NCBI GenBank assembly: GCA_002431865.1
Contig: DJEI01000088.1
Location: forward strand, 248 to 20,596
DNA: 20,349 bases
Source of the DNA: Lachnospiraceae bacterium UBA5902
GTDB lineage: Bacteria > Bacillota > Clostridia > Lachnospirales > Lachnospiraceae
Direction: 5' to 3'
Under the pieces are notes generated by a model, which was given only the letters and a program-made list of their open reading frames with translations, searched no databases and was not told the DNA's origin. The translations under genes and the position numbers were made by a program. The stretch's first letter is position 1. Every line of letters starts with the position of its first letter. This document shows, one piece after another, positions 14,702 through 20,349 of this stretch.

Positions 14702-16522
14702 TCAAACCTCAAAGCCCGCCATCCGAAGGATTGCCCGCGCATTTGTCGTTGTACATCTGCCATCGCGGATCTTATAGTCAAACCGCAGCTCATCCCCCTC
14801 ATAATATTCCTGGAAATGATAGTTTACCGCCGGTGTCCGGTTCTTATCCGTGATGCTGCAAAGTTCAAAATCATGGGTTGACACAACTGTCATGCACCGT
14901 GGTCCCGCAAGCTTCGTGATGACCTCCTTCGCACCGACAATACGGTCTGCGGAATTGGTTCCCTTGAAAATTTCATCGATCAGACAAAGCATTGGCTTTT
15001 CCTCCTTGCGATAGCCAGCCATCTCCTTGATCCGGAGAATCTCCGCATAGAAGGTAGAGATACCATGCGCAACATCGTCCTTTACCCGCATAGATGTAAA
15101 AATGCGCATATAAGACGCTTTCAATGTTTCTGCACAGACCGGTGCGCCAAGATAAGCAAGCACCAGATTGATGGCAACCGTTCTTAAAAAGGTTGTCTTT
15201 CCAGACATATTTGATCCCGTGATAATCGTGATACCAGATCCAAGTGTTACATCGTTGCCCTGTGCCTGATCCGGCAGCAGCAACGGGTGATACAGATTCG
15301 TTCCCTCCAGATGAACCTCTGTCTCTGTGTAATCAATCTGCCCTTCTCCAGTCTCCCGCACCATTCCCAGCACGGAAAAACTCATCAGATCCTCCAGCTC
15401 CGCGATCATGCCCGAGCATCCGGCGACCTGTGTCCCATATGTTTTCTTCCACCGTGCAACAACCGCCGCAAGCTGATAATCCCACAGGAAAAGTCCACAC
15501 AGGATCTGATGCACTAATGGATTGAAAGAAATATTATATGCCTGACTGATTGCTTTTAATTTATGATACGCCCGGACCGCTCCGGCTGCTCCGCCTGCAT
15601 GTTGCTTCATCTTTACAAGCACGTCGCTCTGAAAAGACTGTCCTGCAATCAGGGAAAGCATTTCTTCGTATTCTCCACTCACGGTACTTGCATAATAAAC
15701 CGGCTGAATGATTCCATCTGTCATGAATTTGGTCAGCCATGAAATCACAAGCAATGCCAGAAATCCGACAAGCGGATATCCATAGGAAATCGCACCTGTC
15801 AGAAACAATACCAGACTCGCGATCTCACAAACTGGCAGCAAAAACCGCAATACATGTGCAAATGCCGGGAGCTTGCCCTGTGCCACATCCCCGCAGAAAT
15901 CTTCAAACGCTTCCGCGTCAAACTTTTCTTTTTCCGCTTCCATCCTGCGTCCGGCTGTCTCAAACTCTACGGCAAATTCCGCTTTTTCACAAAGTTCTTC
16001 GATCGCTGCATGTCGCTGTTTCCGTTCGTTTTCCTCGATATACCGCGTAGTAAGATGGTCTGCAAATGTCTGTTTTCCCTTATCTGTATGGCAGACAGAA
16101 ACCATCTGGTAAAGGGAGTTTTCTCCAAGCAGATCAATATCTGCGGCAACACAATCGTCCTCACGCAGATACACAGTTCCTTTCTCTTCAAACTCCCGCC
16201 AGCCATCGGTAAAACGATTGCAATACCGGCGGCAGACCTCCCATTTTTCTGTAAGCATCTCCTGTCGTTCCGCTACAACACTGTGCCATTTCACAAGTGC
16301 TGCAAAGCCGATCAGGAACAATACGCCGACGATCACCAGCAGCATCGCATACGATTTTTCTTTTTCGGTAATTCCAATAATTAAGCCAGCCGCACCGATT
16401 AAAAATGTCAGGATACGAAACGTAGAAATCCGGCTGAATAACCGGTTCGCCTGTTCTTTTTGCTTTTGATAATCCAGCGTCCATTGTTCAAACTGCTTTC
16501 GATTCTCACTTACTGTCCTCAT
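14702..16522 (-). CDS. Membrane-anchored MutS-like ATPase
   Basis: The C-terminal third of this 606-residue protein is a MutS-type ABC ATPase: GSNMSGKTT Walker A (436-444), FTSMRVKDDVAHGISTFYAE (475-494) covering the signature region, LIDEIFKGTNS with Walker B D516 and E517, and the switch histidine in VVSTHD (547-551). The N-terminal part has no mismatch-recognition domain. It holds two hydrophobic helices at about 33-52 and 57-78, then two more at 225-265, separated by a helical, charged region. This matches the transmembrane MutS-like proteins of anaerobic bacteria, whose role is unknown; mismatch repair should not be assumed. Its start overlaps the end of the upstream small gene by 17 bases, with GAGGAA-type purines before the ATG, so translation is probably coupled. 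Confidence is high for the ATPase family and low for function. Confidence 0.88.
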   Translation of the reverse strand: MRTVSENRKQFEQWTLDYQKQKEQANRLFSRISTFRILTFLIGAAGLIIGITEKEKSYAMLLVIVGVLFLIGFAALVKWHSVVAERQEMLTEKWEVCRRYCNRFTDGWREFEEKGTVYLREDDCVAADIDLLGENSLYQMVSVCHTDKGKQTFADHLTTRYIEENERKQRHAAIEELCEKAEFAVEFETAGRRMEAEKEKFDAEAFEDFCGDVAQGKLPAFAHVLRFLLPVCEIASLVLFLTGAISYGYPLVGFLALLVISWLTKFMTDGIIQPVYYASTVSGEYEEMLSLIAGQSFQSDVLVKMKQHAGGAAGAVRAYHKLKAISQAYNISFNPLVHQILCGLFLWDYQLAAVVARWKKTYGTQVAGCSGMIAELEDLMSFSVLGMVRETGEGQIDYTETEVHLEGTNLYHPLLLPDQAQGNDVTLGSGITIITGSNMSGKTTFLRTVAINLVLAYLGAPVCAETLKASYMRIFTSMRVKDDVAHGISTFYAEILRIKEMAGYRKEEKPMLCLIDEIFKGTNSADRIVGAKEVITKLAGPRCMTVVSTHDFELCSITDKNRTPAVNYHFQEYYEGDELRFDYKIRDGRCTTTNARAILRMAGFEV

Positions 16523-16718
16523 GCTTTTTTTCTTCCTCTTTTTCCTCTTTTTTTCGCGTGATCACCATCTTGAAAAAGATTGCTACAAACACGCCTGCCG
16601 CAATGATGCTCAGGATTCCTAATGTAGTTTGGTCTAAGAAAATCAATGCTATTCCAACAAGTGCGATCAAAATCGCACAGGTAAGGAAATTCTTCTCAGA
16701 TTCTTTTAAATTCTTCAT
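16506..16718 (-). CDS. Small two-helix membrane protein
   Basis: This 70-residue protein has two hydrophobic segments (about 12-28 and 32-53) joined by a tight LDQTT turn, then a highly charged Lys/Glu tail, KKEEKEEEKKHEDSK. I do not recognise a named family. It has a clear GGAGG-like site (GGAGGG) about 10 bases before the ATG and a promoter at 16753-16781. It overlaps the start of the membrane MutS gene by 17 bases. The overlap and the shared membrane location suggest that the two products work together, perhaps as a partner or anchor. That is inference. The tail could lie on the cytosolic face next to the ATPase. Confidence 0.82.
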   Translation of the reverse strand: MKNLKESEKNFLTCAILIALVGIALIFLDQTTLGILSIIAAGVFVAIFFKMVITRKKEEKEEEKKHEDSK

Positions 16719-16752
16719 TTTATATTACCCTCCGGTCTTTTTACTACAATCT

Positions 16753-16781
16753 AGTCTACCATATCCCACCGTGCAAGGCAA
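16753..16781 (-). promoter_or_regulatory. Promoter of the small membrane protein-MutS-like gene pair
   Basis: On the minus strand TTGCCT (16776-16781) and TAGACT (16753-16758) are 17 bases apart. The site lies about 35 bases upstream of the small membrane-protein gene. Each box matches the sigma-A consensus at four of six bases. Confidence 0.45.
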
Positions 16782-16834
16782 AGAAATAATTCTAAACTTT
16801 CTGTGAACCGCAGATTTCCATTTGCTTTTTATTA

Positions 16835-16864
16835 TTGCATGTATTAGAATAGTCTTTATATAAT
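16835..16864 (+). promoter_or_regulatory. Promoter of the small acidic protein gene
   Basis: TTGCAT (16835-16840) and a perfect TATAAT (16859-16864) are 18 bases apart, ending 41 bases before the ATG at 16906. It is divergent from the promoter at 16753-16781. Confidence 0.55.
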
Positions 16865-16905
16865 CGTGGTAAAATATAGATAATTATGGAAAAGGAGATT
16901 CAGAC

Positions 16906-17286
16906 ATGGGTAAGTTTTTTAAGGGTGTCGTAAAATTTTCAGTTGCCGCAGCCGCAGTTGGTGGTCTGTGCTATGCATTCAAGGACAAGATCAAGGAGTC
17001 TAAGGTATATCAGGATAACAATGTTGATGAGAAAATCAACAAAGTAAAGACAACGATCAAAGATAAGATGCCAAAGATCTTTGACAACGAGGATGATATC
17101 GAAGAGGATGATCTGTTTGCAGACGATCTCGATCTTGAGATGGAAGATGCAAACCGTGATTACGTGACAATCAACCCGGATGATTCTGAGAAGTCAGAGG
17201 ACGCAGCAACCGAAGAGCCAGATGATTCCGAAAAGTCAGTGGAAGCAGTTGCAAAAGAAAAAACCGAGGATTCAGATGCTGAATAG
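16906..17286 (+). CDS. Small acidic protein with N-terminal hydrophobic segment
   Basis: This 126-residue protein has a basic start (MGKFFKG), a hydrophobic Ala/Gly/Val stretch at 8-25 that could anchor it in the membrane, and a helical Lys-rich region (26-57). A very acidic C-terminus follows (58-126). The motif PDDSEKS occurs at 91-97 and again at 105-111, a 14-residue tandem duplication also visible in the DNA. I recognise no named family; the layout resembles small YtxH-like anchored proteins, but the match is only in style. AAGGAG lies before the ATG with good spacing. The gene stands alone between its own promoter and a strong terminator. Function is unknown. It could be a surface or envelope-associated protein held by its N-terminus. 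Confidence 0.85.
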   Translation: MGKFFKGVVKFSVAAAAVGGLCYAFKDKIKESKVYQDNNVDEKINKVKTTIKDKMPKIFDNEDDIEEDDLFADDLDLEMEDANRDYVTINPDDSEKSEDAATEEPDDSEKSVEAVAKEKTEDSDAE

Positions 17287-17335
17287 CAACCGACGATCAG
17301 TCCGGTTATATTTGTAACAACTTGCATTGAAAAAC

Positions 17336-17376
17336 AAAAAGTTCGATGAGGCAATTCGCGTTTCATCGAACTTTTT
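17336..17376. terminator. Bidirectional terminator between the small acidic protein gene and aroA
   Basis: A 14-bp perfect stem (17336-17349 with 17363-17376) surrounds a 13-base loop, with A5 on one side and T5 on the other. It lies 49 bases after the stop at 17286 and 63 bases beyond the aroA stop on the opposite strand, so it can serve both. Confidence 0.88.
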
Positions 17377-17439
17377 ATTTTGGTCGCAAAGCGTATTGGC
17401 ATTGCACACCTGCTCTATCTGTTTATTTGTCTGTCCAAT

Positions 17440-18720
17440 CTACAGTTTCACCAGCCTGTGCATATCTTCATAGAATCCTGGATACGAAATATCAACGCAT
17501 TCAGCGCCAGCGATTTCCGTCTCACCGTCTGCATTCATGGCTGCAACCGCAAAGCTCATCGCCACCCGGTGGTCAAGATGGCTGTCGATCACCGCGCCCT
17601 GAAGTGGTCTGCCACCGCGAATAATCATACCATCTTCGGTTGCCTCAATATCTGCGCCCATCCTCTTCAGATTATCTACCATTACATCAATCCGGTTTGA
17701 TTCCTTCACTTTCAGCTCCGCTGCATCCTTGATGACAGTCTCACCATCGGCAAAGCAGGCAAGAATCGCGATTGCCGGAATCTCATCGATCAGCGTCGGA
17801 ATCACTTCGCCGCCCACGACGCACCCCTTCAGGCTGGATGTACAGACGGTTACATCGGCAGTCGGCTCTCCAATCTCACCCAATGTCTTCTCGACAGTCA
17901 CATCCGCTCCCATATCCGAAAGCACGCGAAGGATGCCATCCCGTGTCGGGTTGATACCAACATTTTTCACCGTCACACAACTATTCGGCGTAATCGCTGC
18001 TGCCACAAAGAAGTATGTTGCCGAAGAAATATCACCTGGCACAATTACCTTCTTTGCATACAGTTCTTCTGCAGGTTTCACATACACGGTCTTTCCTTCT
18101 GTACGGATATCCACGCCAAATTCTTCAAACATCAGCTCGGTGTGATTCCGGCTCACTTCCGGTTCTGTCACAGACGTCTCTCCATCTGCATAGAGTCCGG
18201 CAAGCAGAATCGCTGATTTGACCTGTGCCGAAGCTACCGGCGAGTCGTAATGAATGCCATGCAGGTTCGTTCCATGAATCTCAAGCGGTGCACAATCATT
18301 TCCGCGTAAGCTTCGGATGTCCGCGCCCATCTGTGAAAGTGGTGTGATGATCCGCTTCATCGGGCGTTTCTGAATCGACGCATCGCCATTGATGGTTGAC
18401 ACAAACGGCTGCGCCGCAAGGATACCCGAGATCAGACGCGTTGTCGTTCCGCTGTTTCCAACATCCAGAATAGAATCTGGTGTTTTTAAGCCTCTAAGCC
18501 CCCGACCATGTACCAGCACTTTATCTCCGTTATTCTCGATCTCGACACCCATCTTGCGGAAGCAGGCAATCGAAGACAGACAGTCAGCCCCCTGCAGGAA
18601 TCCTTCTACCTCTGTATTGCCCTTTGCGATCGAGCCAAGCATAATACTTCTGTGTGAAATGGACTTGTCACCTGGCACTGTCACCTCGCCAGAAAGTCCA
18701 TGGATTCTTGATAATTTCAT
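17440..18720 (-). CDS. aroA: 3-phosphoshikimate 1-carboxyvinyltransferase (EPSP synthase)
   Basis: AroA joins phosphoenolpyruvate to shikimate-3-phosphate, step six of the shikimate pathway to chorismate, in the cytosol. The 426-residue protein matches the family length. The motifs seen are VPGDKSISHRSIML (15-28), NSGTTTRL (89-96), NGDASIQKRPM (111-121), SAQVKSAILLAG (164-175), SRNHTE (190-195), NPTR (257-260), LIDEIPAIAIL and KVKESNR near the C-terminus, and DHRVAMSFAVAAM. The set GDK, SAQxK, RxHxE and NxTR is the diagnostic group of class II EPSP synthases, which tolerate glyphosate naturally. The ATG at 18720 has a purine-rich but imperfect AGAGAGAAG before it. It is not accompanied by other aro genes in the window. 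A TATAAT promoter at 18843-18871 and two tandem repeats upstream suggest its own regulation. Confidence 0.97.
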   Translation of the reverse strand: MKLSRIHGLSGEVTVPGDKSISHRSIMLGSIAKGNTEVEGFLQGADCLSSIACFRKMGVEIENNGDKVLVHGRGLRGLKTPDSILDVGNSGTTTRLISGILAAQPFVSTINGDASIQKRPMKRIITPLSQMGADIRSLRGNDCAPLEIHGTNLHGIHYDSPVASAQVKSAILLAGLYADGETSVTEPEVSRNHTELMFEEFGVDIRTEGKTVYVKPAEELYAKKVIVPGDISSATYFFVAAAITPNSCVTVKNVGINPTRDGILRVLSDMGADVTVEKTLGEIGEPTADVTVCTSSLKGCVVGGEVIPTLIDEIPAIAILACFADGETVIKDAAELKVKESNRIDVMVDNLKRMGADIEATEDGMIIRGGRPLQGAVIDSHLDHRVAMSFAVAAMNADGETEIAGAECVDISYPGFYEDMHRLVKL

Positions 18721-18842
18721 AATCTTCTCTCTTTCTGTATGTCTAATTTAAATGTATGTGTAAGCCATTTCATATCCTACATCCGAAAGCATCTCATGTT
18801 ACCCTCTTCATGTATAGATGTATCGTTATAAAAATATACATC

Positions 18843-18871
18843 ATTATAGCATGGCTCGTTTCCCGCAACAA
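18843..18871 (-). promoter_or_regulatory. Promoter of aroA
   Basis: On the minus strand TTGTTG (18866-18871) and a perfect TATAAT (18843-18848) are 17 bases apart. The leader to the aroA start would be about 115 bases. It opens with a possible 7-bp hairpin, GATGTAT/ATACATC (18817-18823 with 18836-18842). Confidence 0.6.
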
Positions 18872-18874
18872 CTA

Positions 18875-18911
18875 ATTTGCGGTTTGTTTTACACACATTT
18901 GCGGTTTGTTT
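18875..18911. repeat. Two tandem 15-bp direct repeats upstream of the aroA -35 box
   Basis: ATTTGCGGTTTGTTT occurs exactly at 18875-18889 and 18897-18911, a 22-base spacing or about two helical turns. The block starts three bases upstream of the aroA -35 box and ends just beyond the stop of the nuclease gene. The position suits binding of an activator, or of a dimeric repressor, on one face of the DNA. Confidence 0.6.
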
Positions 18912-18921
18912 GCATATTGTT

Positions 18922-20001
18922 TTACGGATTACATTTCTTACACGGGGTATACCCCATATTTTCTAACTCCTGCACCGTTCCCTCATAGTTCTTCTTGTTT
19001 TTCTCATTCATCTGACCAACACTTGAACAGGTCGGACGATGAATCTTCTTTGTGTCCGTGTTCAGAATATATGTCTGTGCCGTTTCATTCTGACTGCTTG
19101 AATCATCGACAGTAGACTGCCAGCTTGTGCCATCCGCATAATCAATCCTGATTCCCGGCTGTACATTATAGCAGTACACATGAAAACAGATTCCGGCTCC
19201 TTCATCCTCGACGGACCATCCCGCCATCTCCACGCCGGAAGCAACCAGATTATCCCCTTCAAAGATTGGCGTTACCCGGTACAGCACATGATTTCCAGTC
19301 TCATCCACATAATCATTGACTATCTCTTCAAACGGAAGCATCCCTTCGATATTCAGGTATCTTGTCCCAGTGATCAGATTCTTCTCATTTGCATTCTCAC
19401 CGGCAAGGCAGTACGCGATCAGATGGCAGCGGTTGTAGAGATAATTTCCATCAATGAGATCATTATATTTTACCGTATGCCAGCCACTCGGACGCACATC
19501 TCCAATCTCGCCGCGCGGTTCCGTCGGTCGTAATTCCGGGCAGATGTTCGCATATGCCTGCCCGCACCGCCCAAGCGGGTCCAGATCACTGTACTGCTCA
19601 AATGCTTCCGTACATTTCTTCTCTTCGTCTGTAAAATCCGGTATATTATTCTCAAGCTGAATATATGGCGTTCCGCCATAGACCGGAATGTCCGTAAGCG
19701 AAACTGAGGTTCCCTTCTGGATTGCACGCAGAAGTCCGTTCTCCGATTGTGCATCCGGCTGTGAGTCTTTATCCTGCGTGTCAGAATTCTCCGTTATATC
19801 CTGCGCTTCTGAATTCGTTGCGGCAGTGTTCCCTGTTTCCACAATATCCTGCTCGTCCACATTTTGTGTATCTGCCTGCGCTTCTATGGCAGCCGTGGTC
19901 GAATTATTTGCTGTGTTCTGCCCAATTGCACATCCCACGAACGAAAGTGTGATGAGCAAACAGACGACTATATATTTCAGAGTTGTTTTAATCTTTTTCA
20001 T
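18922..20001 (-). CDS. Lipoprotein DNA/RNA non-specific endonuclease, EndA-like, with C-terminal Cys module
   Basis: The 359-residue protein begins with a basic stretch and a hydrophobic signal (9-23) ending FVGC, so C24 is the likely lipidation site and the mature protein would sit outside the membrane. Residues 25-90 are a low-complexity Asp/Gln/Thr/Asn linker. The nuclease domain (about 105-290) has YNRCHLIAYCLAGENANEKN (189-208) with probable catalytic H193 and metal-binding N208, then LITGTRYLNIEGM and NHVLYRVTPIF, like the EndA family of beta-beta-alpha metal nucleases. The C-terminal ~50 residues carry H321, C325, C354 and C357 in HRPTCSS and CKKC, a possible metal-binding module. The job may be nutrient scavenging or DNA uptake. 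AAAGGAA precedes the ATG. It appears monocistronic, behind its own promoter at 20023-20051. Confidence 0.9.
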   Translation of the reverse strand: MKKIKTTLKYIVVCLLITLSFVGCAIGQNTANNSTTAAIEAQADTQNVDEQDIVETGNTAATNSEAQDITENSDTQDKDSQPDAQSENGLLRAIQKGTSVSLTDIPVYGGTPYIQLENNIPDFTDEEKKCTEAFEQYSDLDPLGRCGQAYANICPELRPTEPRGEIGDVRPSGWHTVKYNDLIDGNYLYNRCHLIAYCLAGENANEKNLITGTRYLNIEGMLPFEEIVNDYVDETGNHVLYRVTPIFEGDNLVASGVEMAGWSVEDEGAGICFHVYCYNVQPGIRIDYADGTSWQSTVDDSSSQNETAQTYILNTDTKKIHRPTCSSVGQMNEKNKKNYEGTVQELENMGYTPCKKCNP

Positions 20002-20022
20002 TGTAGCTTCCTTTCAATTTTC

Positions 20023-20051
20023 ATTATACTTGCCCCATCTCATATGCACAA
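20023..20051 (-). promoter_or_regulatory. Promoter of the nuclease gene
   Basis: On the minus strand TTGTGC (20046-20051) and a perfect TATAAT (20023-20028) are 17 bases apart, 21 bases from the start codon. A small AAGCC/GGCTT hairpin lies directly upstream of the -35 box. Confidence 0.6.
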
Positions 20052-20059
20052 GCCATACT

Positions 20060-20349
20060 TGGGCTTTTCCTGCTCTCTGCAGCTCCCCACACCCACCGCG
20101 TGGGGTTTCTCCCCGGGAAGCTTTTCTCTACGCCCATTCCCCCGGTAAACCTTCATCCTCGCGCATCATCTCCGGGTTTTTCCCACTCTCTACTCCGCTC
20201 CACGCCCACCGCGTGGGGTTTCTCCCTGGGAAGCTTCTCTCTACGCCCATTTTCCCAACAATTTATCATCCTCACGCATCATCTCCGGGTTTTTCCGACT
20301 CTCTCCCCCCCGCTCCACGCCCACCGCGTGGGTTTTCTCCCCGGGAAGC
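20060..20349. repeat. Tandem repeat array with a ~114-bp unit, running off the window
   Basis: The core CCCACCGCGTGGG recurs at 20092-20104, 20205-20217 and 20320-20332, giving periods of 113 and 115. A partial unit begins near 20060, two nearly full units follow (20092-20204 and 20205-20319), and a fourth is cut by the right edge. Each core can form a CCCAC/GTGGG or CCACGC/GCGTGG hairpin. Other constant parts are GGGAAGCTT, TCTCTACGCCCATT, CGCATCATCTCCGGGTTTTTCC and CGCTCCACG. A variable patch lies at about 20138-20151 and 20251-20264. No gene is seen here. The sequence is richer in G and C than the flanking genes. Confidence 0.85.

Noticed and set aside
18721..18842. A T-box or other amino-acid leader before aroA
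   Set aside because: The leader is about 115 bases, has no T-box sequence and no terminator/antiterminator pair. Only a small AT-rich hairpin and a trivial MKRVT frame are present.
20060..20349. CRISPR array
   Set aside because: The repeated part is far longer than a CRISPR repeat, the variable patch is too short to be a spacer, and there are no cas genes nearby.

Overview
The window looks like a chromosomal segment from a Gram-positive anaerobe of the Clostridia, most likely the family Lachnospiraceae. The reasons are a mid-40s GC content, strong GGAGG-type ribosome binding sites, a split purine pathway (stand-alone AICAR transformylase plus a PurO-type IMP cyclohydrolase), an S20 gene with a TTG start, and the style of the long PAS/GGDEF/EAL protein. 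Genus and species cannot be fixed from the sequence. No rRNA, tRNA, CRISPR array, transposase or phage gene was seen, so this is mostly a housekeeping region with a few uncharacterised genes.

Layout. 1-1220 (minus): the last two steps of de novo IMP synthesis, with the transformylase cut by the left edge. 1257-1469: a 213-bp palindromic MITE-like element directly upstream of the cyclohydrolase. 1526-5231 (minus): a probable three-gene operon of a DUF1461-like membrane protein, glycogen branching enzyme GlgB and a SanA/YdcF-type DUF218 protein. 5439-9338 (plus): a divergent 1299-residue c-di-GMP enzyme with PAS, GGDEF, GAF, a cysteine-containing PAS, a degenerate GGDEF and an EAL domain. 9541-9804 (plus): rpsT with its own promoter, structured leader and a terminator shared with the convergent genes. 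9886-12341 (minus): uvrC followed by the YqeG-family HAD phosphatase gene. 12438-14525 (minus): a 695-residue protein I do not recognise. 14702-16718 (minus): a membrane-anchored MutS-like ATPase overlapped by a small membrane-protein gene. 16906-17286 (plus): a small anchored acidic protein. 17440-18720 (minus): aroA with class II motifs. 18922-20001 (minus): a lipoprotein nuclease. 20060-20349: a tandem repeat array with a ~114-bp unit that runs off the right edge.

Functionally the window combines purine synthesis, glycogen synthesis, aromatic amino-acid synthesis, nucleotide excision repair, translation and second-messenger signalling. The glycogen operon and the c-di-GMP enzyme are transcribed divergently from a 207-bp region that holds both promoters. 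Nothing here is an obvious new defence or mobile system. The parts most worth a second look are the MITE-like element, the unknown 695-residue protein with a 48-bp palindrome before its promoter, the membrane MutS pair, the tandem operator-like repeats before aroA, and the repeat array with its length-conserved 13-codon reading frame.
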